Assembly: GCF_007752935.1 (NCBI RefSeq)
Contig: NZ_CP036319.1
Coordinates: 186,001-250,000 of the forward strand
Direction of reading: 5' to 3'
From: Crateriforma conspicua
Lineage (GTDB): Bacteria; Planctomycetota; Planctomycetia; Pirellulales; Pirellulaceae
DNA: 64,000 bases
In this document: piece by piece, positions 31,576-40,083 of the stretch
Layout of the letters: the number at the start of each line of letters is the position of its first letter
Numbering within the stretch: position 1 is the first letter of the stretch
The notes under the pieces: generated by a model
Databases searched by the model: none
What the model was told of the DNA's origin: nothing
What the model saw: only the letters and a program-made list of their open reading frames with translations
Program-made: the position numbers and the translations under genes

Positions 31576-32841
31576 ATGCGTCGTTCAACCGCTCTGTTGC
31601 TGATCTGTCTCGCAGCTTCACTGGTCGCATCCGGTTCCGCGACCGCTCAACAGGATTCGCCCCCGCAGAAGGAAGCCTTTCTGACTCCACCGGCTGATTC
31701 GCCCGACTATCGACTGTTGGGCGAATTTGTCGGCTCGGTCACGGATCCGTCGGGCGACGACCAGACACTGGGGCTGCAGGTCCGGCCGGTGGGAAATCGA
31801 GACTTCGATGGGCTGCTGTTCTCCGGCGGTTTGCCCGGCCAAGACGGTCACGATCCCGACGGGACTCGGGTCGAAGGCTTGCGCTCGGGCGACCTGATGA
31901 TCTTGACCGGGACCGACAAGGTCTTTGTGCTCGACGCCGATCAGTGCCGCGTCATGTCGGTCGACGGCCAAGTCCTCGGACAACTCCGGCGGATCAAACG
32001 CGCCAGCCCCTCCCTTTCGGCCAAGCCGCCGGCCGACGCGGTGGTCCTGTTCGACGGGACCGGCACCGACCAGTTCAAGCCTGGGGCGATGGACGACGAC
32101 GGGTTCCTGAAAGTCGGCGCGGACATGCTGCCGCTGTTCCAGGACTTTGATTTGCACTTGGAATTCAAACTGCCGTACATGCCCAAAAGCGATTCCCAGG
32201 CTCGTGGCAACAGCGGTATCTACATTCACAGCCGTTACGAATGCCAGGTGTTGGATTCCTTCGCCCAGCCACGGTTGTTCAACGGTTGCGGCGCGATCTA
32301 TCGGTTCAAAGCTCCTGATCTGAACATGTGCCTGCCGCCACTGGTTTGGCAAACGTACGACATACGGTTTACCGCTGCACGTTGGAATGCCGACGGTTCC
32401 AAGCGTCGCAACGCAAGGATCAGTTCCTGGTTGAACGGTGTCAAAGTCCAAGACAATGTGGAAGTTGTCGACAAGACCGGACATGGACAGCCCGAGGGAC
32501 CGACATTGTTGCCGACGAAGTTCCAGAACCACTCGGATCCAGTGCTGTATCGCAACATTTGGATCATCGATCGCGGGCTGGCCGTCGGCGACGATTTCCC
32601 GCCCGTTGCGCAACCAAAGGAGTCCAAGCAAACCAAGGCATCACCGGAAAAGAAACAGGCGGCAGACAAACAGGATGATTCCAAGCCGTCCGCCGAAGAC
32701 GAACCGGCCAAGACGCCGGCGTCCGATTCGGATCCCCAGCCCTCGGAATCCCAGGCCTCGCAGGCTAAATCCTCGGAGTCCAAACCTGCAAGTACTCAGC
32801 CAGCCGGTGACGACTCGGACGATTCAGGTCAAGCCAACTAA
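31576..32841 (+). CDS. DUF1080 (3-keto-disaccharide hydrolase-like) secreted protein
   Basis: 421 aa. Signal peptide about residues 1-24 (ending ATA-QQ), a N-terminal region with a beta-rich look, then a DUF1080 concanavalin-like domain: VVLFDGTGTDQFK, DLHLEFKLPYMP, RGNSGIYIHSRYECQVLDSF, WQTYDIRFTAARW, RISSWLNGVKVQDNVEV and PVLYRNIWI. The last ~75 residues are a disordered Ser/Pro/Lys/Asp-rich tail. DUF1080 proteins are abundant in Planctomycetes and include 3-keto-glycoside hydrolases and lyases, but many are uncharacterised. Convergent with the ABC ATPase gene. Confidence 0.87.
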   Translation: MRRSTALLLICLAASLVASGSATAQQDSPPQKEAFLTPPADSPDYRLLGEFVGSVTDPSGDDQTLGLQVRPVGNRDFDGLLFSGGLPGQDGHDPDGTRVEGLRSGDLMILTGTDKVFVLDADQCRVMSVDGQVLGQLRRIKRASPSLSAKPPADAVVLFDGTGTDQFKPGAMDDDGFLKVGADMLPLFQDFDLHLEFKLPYMPKSDSQARGNSGIYIHSRYECQVLDSFAQPRLFNGCGAIYRFKAPDLNMCLPPLVWQTYDIRFTAARWNADGSKRRNARISSWLNGVKVQDNVEVVDKTGHGQPEGPTLLPTKFQNHSDPVLYRNIWIIDRGLAVGDDFPPVAQPKESKQTKASPEKKQAADKQDDSKPSAEDEPAKTPASDSDPQPSESQASQAKSSESKPASTQPAGDDSDDSGQAN

Positions 32842-32891
32842 GCTTCCCGCGACGTCTTTGTCGCACGATGGACTTTCAGTGCAACGCGGCA

Positions 32892-33818
32892 TCAGCTGAC
32901 CAAGCCCTTGGTGACCGTCATGAACACGTCTTCCAGCGTCGGATCACGGTCGTGAAAGGACTTCATTTTCACGCCAGCTTCATGCATCTGGTCGATCAAG
33001 TCGGCCAGTCCCTGATCATCCGTTTCCAATTCGGCGACGACCGAAATCGGTTCGACATCCAGCGATCGCAGCCCCGGATGGCTCCGCAGCACTGACAGCC
33101 CGGTGTCCTGATTTTCAATGAACCGAATCTCAACGACTCGGTTCTTGCGGATCTTTTGGTACACCTGATCGATCGGTCCGTGCAGCAAAAGCTTGCCACG
33201 TTCGATGATGCCGATCGATGTACAACAATCGGCCAACTCCGTCAGAATGTGGCTGCTGATCAAGATGGTTTTTCCCATCCGCCGCAACTCCTTCAGCAAC
33301 GCTTTGACTTCCACGCGGGCCCGCGGATCCAATCCGCTTGCCGGTTCGTCCAAGATCAGCACCGGAGGGTCGTGAACCAACGTTTTGGCCAGACACAAAC
33401 GCTGTTTCATCCCGCGTGACAAACCGTTGACAAAGTCATCACGCTTGTGCGTCAGGTCCAGCAATTCCAACACGTTGTCGATGATTTGGCGTCGTTCGGT
33501 TCGTCCGATTCGATAAGCGACGGCAAAGAAATCCAAAAACTCCCACACCCGCATCCCGTCATAAACGCCGAAATTGTCCGGCATGTATCCAACGTTCTGG
33601 CGGACCGCGATCGGATCCTCCATGACATCGGCCCCCGCGATTTCACCCCGGCCCCGACTGGCCCGCAACAGAGTCGCCAAAAAGCGAATCGTCGTACTCT
33701 TTCCGGCACCGTTGGGACCGATGAAGCCGAACGTCTCGCCTTGACCGATATGCAAATCGATCGACTCCACCGCGGTAAAGTCGCCGTAGTCTTTTCCAAA
33801 ACCTTCCAAAGTGATCAT
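32892..33818 (-). CDS. ABC transporter ATP-binding protein
   Basis: 308 aa ATPase of the ABC-2/drug-export type. Walker A GPNGAGKSTT, Q-loop YMPDNFGVYD, signature LSRGMKQRL, Walker B VLILDEPASGLDP and H-loop ISSHI. The C-terminal ~90 residues are a regulatory extension usual in this type. Its ATG 33818 overlaps the stop of the large lipoprotein gene upstream (ATGA), so they are co-translated. No permease gene follows; the next gene is convergent. Confidence 0.92.
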   Translation of the reverse strand: MITLEGFGKDYGDFTAVESIDLHIGQGETFGFIGPNGAGKSTTIRFLATLLRASRGRGEIAGADVMEDPIAVRQNVGYMPDNFGVYDGMRVWEFLDFFAVAYRIGRTERRQIIDNVLELLDLTHKRDDFVNGLSRGMKQRLCLAKTLVHDPPVLILDEPASGLDPRARVEVKALLKELRRMGKTILISSHILTELADCCTSIGIIERGKLLLHGPIDQVYQKIRKNRVVEIRFIENQDTGLSVLRSHPGLRSLDVEPISVVAELETDDQGLADLIDQMHEAGVKMKSFHDRDPTLEDVFMTVTKGLVS

Positions 33819-36385
33819 CGGCTCTGGGGTCCACTGATGCGAATCTGGGTCGGGGTGTCCATCCGGCGGGTCGTCGCCAACGCACGGCGACGTTCGGTGT
33901 TCTCCGGTGCAACGAATTGCTGTGGAACCGATGGGCTGTTGGTGGCCAAATGACGCTGTCGCGATTTCGTCAATGCGTCCTGTTCCACCGGATCCACATC
34001 CGTCAGCACGCGACGGAAATCACTCGGCAAATTTTCGTCGTTTCTGAACGTCTGCTTGATCGGATAGCTCAGTTGCGACACCAAAACCGTATCGCCAGAG
34101 ATCTGCGTAGCGGCGGGACGAATCGACATGCCATCGACTCGTTGTCCTAGTCGGCCAATCAGACGTACCTGTCCCGGTTCGATCGGCCATGACCAAATCA
34201 TCGCAGCCCAAATCTTCGTGGCAACGGAGTCGATCGAATCCGGCATGCGAATGTCCGATGGCGAAACGAAAGCCAGCGGATGCGACGATCCCGCGACGCA
34301 ATCGTCCACTTTTGCAACCGACACCTTTGATTCATTCGCGTCATCGCCCGCGCGAATCACATAGCAATCACGCAAATCAAACCGACTGCCGTTGTGCAAC
34401 ACCGCGACGGACGAGGTGGCGTCATCCGGGGCTTTCAATTCGATCGGGCCGTCCAATTCGATCATGCGTTCGGCGTGCAGAAACTCCGTGCGATTGCTGG
34501 CGACCGAAAACCCGCTCAGCTTGGTGCCTTCCGACGGTGAGGTTGAAAATGAAAACGGCGCGACTTCACCGCGACGCAATCGATAACTGGATAGATCAAA
34601 CGGCGCCACCGCCGCGTCGTTCGTCTCGAAAGCGACCTCGTAATCGGTGGAAAGCGAATTGTAGATCGCGGCGACTTGGGTCAGGTGCCCGCGGTCGTGA
34701 CCCGGTTGGGTTTCCAAGACGGCGATCTCCGTGTGGCTCCTTGCAAATCCAATGTCCAGACGAGCCACTCTGGCCACCCAGACCGCGCCCGCGATCGCCA
34801 ATACAGGGATGGCAAACCAGGCATATTCGGTACGCCCCATCAAGCGAAAAATCAGAAAATTGATCGGCACCAAACAAACGAAATAGATCGCCAGTGTTCG
34901 GCCGACCAACCTGATCGATGGGATCTCCACACCAGATTCGTTCTGCAGCACTCGGCGGATCTGCGCAACCAAGCCGCTCATGGAATTCCAACCGGCGACG
35001 CCCTCGACCCCGCGACTCTGAAAGGATCCGCCTTGGTCCGCCACCAGAATCTGACGCTCGGTGGACTCCGGTGCAACGTCTGGTTCGTTGCTTTGGGTCG
35101 CAATCGCCGCGTCGCGTGATGCCAGACGCATGCCCGTGTTGATCAAGGCCATGTCCTGATCGACGGGCAAATCGGGATACATCTGGTCCAGCTCGCTTTC
35201 GGCATCCGCGGACTCTTGCGTCAAGCGTCGTCGTGGTCGATCCAAAATCACCGAATTGACAAAGCTATCGAACGAATCCCAATTGGTGGCCCACTCGCTT
35301 AGTAAATCAAACCTGGACTGAACCACCACGCCACGGCCCATCGGTCGCCGCGCGATCAGTTCGCCCGAACCGTCCACCCAACGGGTTTGCTCACGCACTT
35401 GGGCCTCGCTCATCACTCGCGCGGTCCCATCGCGTACCAGCGTGATTTGTTTCTCGACGGATCGATCCGATTCAACGGAAAACCGGTTCAGCATGGTTTC
35501 CGCAGCGCCCGCGTCCAATTCCAGGTTGCCGATGACCCGCAACGGAAGGTCTTTGCCCAAGACCGACCGCTGAATTGATTCCGCCGCATCACTGCCGTTC
35601 ACGATCAAGCGGCCGCCGAAGTGAATCCAGTCGTCGATGGCCTGCCACTGCGACGGCGTCAACGTTTCCGCCGGAAGGTCATCCCAGAACAGGACGGACA
35701 CCGACGACCAATCCAACATCGTCTCAGGGATTTCGACCATTCCATCGGTCAGCGGCAACACCACGCGATAGTGATTCGACGGTGCCGCTTGGCTGAACCG
35801 AGCGTAAGGACGCACCCAGTCAGCCACTTTCAGCCGAACAAAACGTTCCGGACGTTCGGTCAGTACGACAAAGAAGTATTCCTGCGGCGCCATGACCGAA
35901 AAACTGCCGCCACGCAACGTTTCCGGTTGGACCTGTCCGCGGACCTGCAGTCGTGAAAAAATCTCGACTTGAGAACCCATCGTGCCCGCGATCGCAGGCG
36001 CCAGGAATCGAAATTCGAACTGCCGCGATTGGCCCTTCGGCAACACCACCGGTCGGTCCGCCTGAATAGGCCAAGTCCGCCTTTGCCCGGTTACCGTTCC
36101 ATCGCGATCGAGAACCGGGAAACGAATTTCGCTTTGCAGTCGGCCACGGCGATCACCCAAATTGGACTTGATCGTCTGCGATGCCGCCAACCAATGACCA
36201 GGTTTGATGGCAATGCCCGATCGCGTCCGGTCCGACGGAAAACCCACCGGTTCACTGTCGGTGTACTCGGTTTGCGGCAGTGATTGGTCTTGTTTGGCCG
36301 ACGACGATTCGTCACGGCAGCCGTTGCACCCCGGAATCAGCAACAAACAGATCGCGATCAACCCGTTTCGGTATCTTGGTCGCAT
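33815..36385 (-). CDS. Large lipoprotein with membrane segment, partner of the ABC ATPase
   Basis: About 856 aa. The N-terminus MRPRYRNGLIAICLLLIPGC is a lipoprotein signal (lipobox IPGC). Around residues 220-290 a Rossmann-like segment (VSVLFWDDLPAETLTPSQWQ, WIHFGGRLIVNG) resembles the glutamine-amidotransferase-like fold seen in GldG/DUF4350-type proteins of ABC-2 systems. Two transmembrane helices lie near residues 515-565 (LAIYFVCLVPINFLIF, AWFAIPVLAIAGAVWVA), then a beta-rich C-terminal domain. The ATG at 36385 starts the signal. It is translationally coupled to the ABC ATPase, suggesting a joint membrane complex. No well-defined family name; function unknown. Confidence 0.7.
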   Translation of the reverse strand: MRPRYRNGLIAICLLLIPGCNGCRDESSSAKQDQSLPQTEYTDSEPVGFPSDRTRSGIAIKPGHWLAASQTIKSNLGDRRGRLQSEIRFPVLDRDGTVTGQRRTWPIQADRPVVLPKGQSRQFEFRFLAPAIAGTMGSQVEIFSRLQVRGQVQPETLRGGSFSVMAPQEYFFVVLTERPERFVRLKVADWVRPYARFSQAAPSNHYRVVLPLTDGMVEIPETMLDWSSVSVLFWDDLPAETLTPSQWQAIDDWIHFGGRLIVNGSDAAESIQRSVLGKDLPLRVIGNLELDAGAAETMLNRFSVESDRSVEKQITLVRDGTARVMSEAQVREQTRWVDGSGELIARRPMGRGVVVQSRFDLLSEWATNWDSFDSFVNSVILDRPRRRLTQESADAESELDQMYPDLPVDQDMALINTGMRLASRDAAIATQSNEPDVAPESTERQILVADQGGSFQSRGVEGVAGWNSMSGLVAQIRRVLQNESGVEIPSIRLVGRTLAIYFVCLVPINFLIFRLMGRTEYAWFAIPVLAIAGAVWVARVARLDIGFARSHTEIAVLETQPGHDRGHLTQVAAIYNSLSTDYEVAFETNDAAVAPFDLSSYRLRRGEVAPFSFSTSPSEGTKLSGFSVASNRTEFLHAERMIELDGPIELKAPDDATSSVAVLHNGSRFDLRDCYVIRAGDDANESKVSVAKVDDCVAGSSHPLAFVSPSDIRMPDSIDSVATKIWAAMIWSWPIEPGQVRLIGRLGQRVDGMSIRPAATQISGDTVLVSQLSYPIKQTFRNDENLPSDFRRVLTDVDPVEQDALTKSRQRHLATNSPSVPQQFVAPENTERRRALATTRRMDTPTQIRISGPQSR

Positions 36386-36472
36386 CGTGATCTCGAACGT
36401 GTCGGATTCGAAAGGTGATTGTGCCGTCGGCCGGAACGTATCGTTCCATTGCGGACCGGGCAATCGCCGGCC

Positions 36473-36799
36473 TTACCAGCCCATCACCATATTCGATTCG
36501 ATCGCCCGACGGGCATGTTCCAGATCGCTGCCCGTTTCCATTCGATACAAACGGATCGCGTTGACTTTGTCGCCCGCTGATTTGCTCAGGCAATCACGAG
36601 CGATCACACAGGGATCCAATTTCGTGTCGGTCAGACCCAGGGCACCCTTGCTGATGACCCATGAATCTCGGGGACGACGGGTCAAACGAACGACCTCATC
36701 GGTCGGGTAAGCCTCCGAGACAACTTCACGAGCATCATCCTCGGTCTCTGCCCAAGTGATGATGATATGTGCTTCGGTTTCGATTTCGAAAAGTGGCAC
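36473..36799 (-). CDS. Small protein with ribosomal L7/L12-like C-terminal motif
   Basis: 108 aa. GTG start at 36799 with GGAG seven bases upstream; the longer frame lacks such a site. The N-terminal half (FEIETEAHIIITWAETEDDA) looks like a small alpha-beta domain. The C-terminal segment KVNAIRLYRMETGSDLEHAR matches the L7/L12 C-terminal-domain pattern K-V-x-x-I-K-x-x-R-x-x-T-G-x-x-L-x-x-A-K. It lies 87 bp upstream of the large lipoprotein gene, same strand. No recognised function. Confidence 0.65.
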   Translation of the reverse strand: MPLFEIETEAHIIITWAETEDDAREVVSEAYPTDEVVRLTRRPRDSWVISKGALGLTDTKLDPCVIARDCLSKSAGDKVNAIRLYRMETGSDLEHARRAIESNMVMGW

Positions 36800-37038
36800 T
36801 TTGCGACTCCTTGAACTGACGTATGCGAAACGGTGGGACGGCCTGACCCAAGTATACCGAATCCGCACGCCTTCCTTGCGCAGAAGCAACCAGTTTGTCG
36901 GACCCGCACGGTGCGGTCGAACGTCTCAGCCACTCTCATCAATCACTGGTCACAGCACACCACGTCGGTACGCGTCGGCGACGCAGGCGACCCGTCAATT
37001 CAGCCCCATCGGCCCATCAGAAACCGCGTCAGCCCGAT

Positions 37039-37212
37039 CTATGTCTTGATGTCATAGCCACGCAGGCACATGAATCCGAACGCGATGGTCGACGCCGCCA
37101 AGATTCCCCACTGCGTTGTCGACATGTGCAGTGTGTAACTGCACAGTTCGCCCCATGCCGACCACAGCCAGCGGGTCACCGAGAATCCGGCCAATAGATA
37201 GGTCAGCGACAT
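37039..37212 (-). CDS. Possible small membrane protein
   Basis: 57 aa from ATG 37212 with a hydrophobic stretch TTQWGILAASTIAFGFMCL near the C-terminus, likely one transmembrane helix, ending RGYDIKT. A longer frame to 37317 adds a polar stretch without support. No family recognised. Confidence 0.4.
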   Translation of the reverse strand: MSLTYLLAGFSVTRWLWSAWGELCSYTLHMSTTQWGILAASTIAFGFMCLRGYDIKT

Positions 37213-37633
37213 GGGTTCATCCAAAAACGGTGATTGCGAAAAAGATGTTTGGAGCAACGCTTCCGACAGGCCACCTTCGCTCCGGCAGCACCGTCGTGCC
37301 GTCTCGGCCCGCGACAAAACCGCGACCAGATCAAACCAGATCGCCCAACGCTGCTTTTCGAAAACCTAGGTCGCATGATCAGGCGACGACGCCCAAATCC
37401 CGCTTCCAGCTCCCGGAATTTGGCGGCCAGACGCCCTGAAAGCCTTTCCAATCGTCACACCCGGAATCACCGTCGACGCGGACCCAAAGATCTGTGCCGA
37501 ACTATCGCCTAACGGCTATTGTCACGGATTCTTTCGCCGATATACTTTGGCACTTCACGCGGGTGAGTCGGGCGTTTTCGCCAACTTGCCAGCGTTGCCG
37601 AAGCCGCCACGAGAGCACTTCTCGGACGCTTCC
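37213..37633. other. Intergenic before tRNA-Asp, no gene seen
   Basis: 421 bp. Open frames here are short and unsupported. The segment just before the tRNA must carry its promoter. Confidence 0.5.
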
Positions 37634-37707
37634 GGCGCGGTAGCTCAATTGGTTAGAGCCCCGGACTGTCGATCCGGAGGTTGCGGGTTCGAGTCCCGTC
37701 CGCGTCG
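37634..37707 (+). tRNA. tRNA-Asp (anticodon GTC)
   Basis: Acceptor GGCGCGG/CCGCGTC, D-arm GCTC...GAGC, anticodon arm CCGGA-CTGTCGA-TCCGG with GTC, T-arm GCGGG-TTCGAGT-CCCGT, discriminator G. CCA is not encoded. It borders the repeat/IS/integron region. Confidence 0.96.
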
Positions 37708-37780
37708 CTTTCTCTCTCGCCGCTCTGGCAATCTCGCTGCCATCACTTTTTCTCTGGCAGAGGCCCTCATACAAGCCCAC

Positions 37781-38335
37781 CCATCACTCTCCCTCCGGGA
37801 GAGTCGGGCTCTCAGGCCCGGAGAGGGCATTGGCTGTCGATACAACGCAGGCCGCCTCTCATTCGGCTGATCCGTTCACGACCACTCCCATCACTCTTCC
37901 TCCGGGAGAGTCGGGCTCTCAGGCCCGGAGATGGCATTCGCTGTCGATACAACCCAGGCCGCTTCTCATTCGGCTGATCTGTTCACGACCACTCCCATCA
38001 CTCTTCCTCCGGGAGAGTCGGGCTCTCGGGCCCGGAGATGGCATTCGCTGTCGATACAACCCAGGCCGCTTCTCATTTGGCTCATCCGTTCACGACCACC
38101 CCCATCACTCTCCCTCCGGGAGAGTCGGGCTCTCAGGCCCGGAGATGGCATTCGCTGTCGATACAACCCAGGCCGCTTCTCATTCGGCTGATCCGTTCAC
38201 GACCACTCCCATCACTCTTCCTCCGGGAGAGTCGGGCTCTCGGGCCCGGAGAGGGCATTCGCTGTGGACACAACTCAGGCCGCTTCTCATTTGGCTCATC
38301 CGTTCACGACCACCCCCCACCACTCTCCCTCCGGG
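37781..38335 (+). repeat. 107-bp tandem repeat, five full units plus an interrupted sixth
   Basis: Units begin at 37781, 37888, 37995, 38102 and 38209 (period exactly 107), and a sixth at 38316 is cut by the IS after CCCTCCGGG. Each unit contains a hairpin-capable core: CTCCGGG ... CCCGGAG outer arms with an inner GAGAG/CTCTC, followed by TGTCGATACAAC and TTCACGACCAC. Because 107 is not a multiple of three, it gives look-alike open frames in all phases; these are not genes. Confidence 0.95.
38327..38335. repeat. Target-site duplication, left copy
   Basis: CCCTCCGGG directly left of the IS; the same nine bases recur at 39998-40006 directly right of it. Confidence 0.85.
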
Positions 38336-39997
38336 TGGCCTGACGAATCGGTGGCAATCTGGGAGTTCTGGGGCTTTTTCTGGATTGAAAACGGTTGCGT
38401 CCCCTCGCTAGGTATTGGTTACCAAATCACTACCGCGAAGGAACGCAACCATGAGTCAAGTATCCGATAGGAATGCTCCGGCGAGAAGATCAGTTCGAGG
38501 CGATCGGGCCATGCAGGTCGTCAGCCCGCGGCGTGGTCAGCCGGGGGCGGCAACCGACCCTTCGACTTCGTGTGACCGCAAGAAAACTCAGCAGCTGCAA
38601 AGAGAACTACATTCACTGCGAGCCGAGTTGGAGCATTATCGCTCTTTGGCCACGCCCTCCGATCCGGTTGCAGCACTTCCCAACGACCGACCTCTTCGGG
38701 GACATCAATTTGGAGTTCGGTTGATCGCCTTGTGCATCGAGCTGGCAATGCGGGTCGGTTTTCGCGCCACGGCGTTTGTTGTGAAGTTGATGTTTGAATT
38801 TTTGGGTGTCGATCAGAAGGTTCCCTCCCACGATGCCATCGCTCAGTGGACGATGCGGTTGGGAGTTGCCGAGTTGGCCGAGACATTTGACAGCACTCAG
38901 GAGGTTCTCTGGATGGCCGATCACTCCAGCCAAATCGGTAAAGAGAAAGTCCTGCTGATCATCGGGATGCGGGTCGACGACTTGCCACCGCCGGGCGAAA
39001 CACTCGATCTGGAAAAACTCAAAGTGCTCGCGATTGTGCCGGGGGAGAAATGGAAGAAGGAGGATGTCGATCGCGAGTATCAGCGACTGGCCGAAAAGAT
39101 CGGCCCGCCGGTTTATCTTCTTTGCGATGGTGCGGTGGAACTTCGCGATCCGGCGAAAAATCTCGTCAAAGACGGCAAACAAGCCATCGTTCTTCAAGAC
39201 CTCAAACACCACGCGGCCAACTTGCTCGAGAAACAGGTTGGGCGATCCGAGCGGTTCAAAGCGTTCATGACGCAGGTCGGGCTGACACGAAACCGAGTTC
39301 AACAAACCGAACTGAGTCACTTTATGCCGCCACCGCTGAAACAGAAATCGCGTTTTATGAATCTGGGCTCCCTGCTGCGTTGGTCGACCATGGTCATGCA
39401 CCACCTGAATCATCCCGAAAGCGATTCGAGAGCAGGGGTCACCGAGGAGCGAATCGATGAGAAGCTTGGTTGGTTGCGTGACTTCGCTGACGACTTGGCG
39501 CAGTGGAATCAGTGTCAGGAAGTGATCAATGAAACTCTGGCGTGGATCAATCAAAGCGGGCTGAGATGTGATAGCACTGCTGAGCTGCGTGATCTGCTCG
39601 CGTCGTGGTTAGAGTTGCCGTCAGGTCAATCCGGTCGGCAGATGGCCGAGAAGCTTGTGGACTTTGTCGCCGCGAGCGAGCAACAACTTCCCGCGGGCTC
39701 TCGCGCGTGGCTTTCGACGGAGATCTTGGAATCGCTTTTCGGGCGGTTCAAACAGCTTGAACGGCAACACAGCAAAGGAGGATTCACTCGCTTGTTGGCG
39801 TGCCTTCCGACACTCTGCAGGCGAGTCACCGCCGACAGAGTCCGTTCCAGATTCAAACACGTCCAAGCCGGCGACGTTCAGCAATGGATCCGTGATACGC
39901 TACCGAATACCCTCACCGCCCGACGAAATGCCGCCTACCGAGAGGCTTTCGCACATCAATGATGAAAAACCAAAGTTATCACCGATTCGTCAGGCCA
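38336..39997 (+). mobile_element. Insertion sequence, 1,662 bp, with 18-bp perfect terminal inverted repeats
   Basis: Left end TGGCCTGACGAATCGGTG (38336-38353) is the exact inverse of the right end (39980-39997). A single transposase gene fills the element. It is flanked by 9-bp direct repeats CCCTCCGGG and is inserted into the sixth copy of the 107-bp tandem repeat. Removing it restores a continuous repeat unit. The IS family is not assigned. Confidence 0.92.
38451..39962 (+). CDS. DDE-type transposase-like protein of the IS
   Basis: 503 aa. ATG 38451 follows CGAAGGAACGCAACC. An N-terminal Arg/Ser-rich stretch and coiled coil (QQLQRELHSLRAELEHY) precede a helical DNA-binding-like region (VRLIALCIELAMRVGFRATA, PSHDAIAQWTMRLG). 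The core looks like an RNase H-fold: WMADHSSQIG (first Asp), PVYLLCDGAVELRD (second Asp) and STEILESLFGRFKQLE (Glu). These acidic residues are my best DDE candidates. It is intact and bounded by the inverted repeats. The family name is not recognised with certainty. Confidence 0.8.
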   Translation: MSQVSDRNAPARRSVRGDRAMQVVSPRRGQPGAATDPSTSCDRKKTQQLQRELHSLRAELEHYRSLATPSDPVAALPNDRPLRGHQFGVRLIALCIELAMRVGFRATAFVVKLMFEFLGVDQKVPSHDAIAQWTMRLGVAELAETFDSTQEVLWMADHSSQIGKEKVLLIIGMRVDDLPPPGETLDLEKLKVLAIVPGEKWKKEDVDREYQRLAEKIGPPVYLLCDGAVELRDPAKNLVKDGKQAIVLQDLKHHAANLLEKQVGRSERFKAFMTQVGLTRNRVQQTELSHFMPPPLKQKSRFMNLGSLLRWSTMVMHHLNHPESDSRAGVTEERIDEKLGWLRDFADDLAQWNQCQEVINETLAWINQSGLRCDSTAELRDLLASWLELPSGQSGRQMAEKLVDFVAASEQQLPAGSRAWLSTEILESLFGRFKQLERQHSKGGFTRLLACLPTLCRRVTADRVRSRFKHVQAGDVQQWIRDTLPNTLTARRNAAYREAFAHQ

Positions 39998-40034
39998 CCC
40001 TCCGGGAGAGTCGGGCTCTCAGGCCCGGAGAGGG
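39998..40034 (+). repeat. Right-hand remainder of the split 107-bp repeat copy
   Basis: Starts with the target duplication CCCTCCGGG and continues through the hairpin core to GGAGAGGGC, after which similarity to the repeat ends. Its first nine bases are the right target-site duplication. Confidence 0.85.
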
Positions 40035-40083
40035 CAAATCACGGGCCCGGCCCAGCTGTCGAAACCACCCGCCGGCCAACCCA

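Noticed and set aside
37634-37707. tRNA-Asp as attachment site of an integrated island
   Set aside because: I found no direct repeat of the tRNA 3' end downstream within the window, so there is no evidence for site-specific integration there.
37781-38335. CRISPR array
   Set aside because: The whole 107-bp unit repeats, including what would be the spacers, and no cas genes are nearby.
37547-38470. Several overlapping plus-strand open frames of 66-193 codons with similar peptides in different phases
   Set aside because: They are produced by the 107-bp tandem repeat, whose period is not a multiple of three; no start signal or conserved family.
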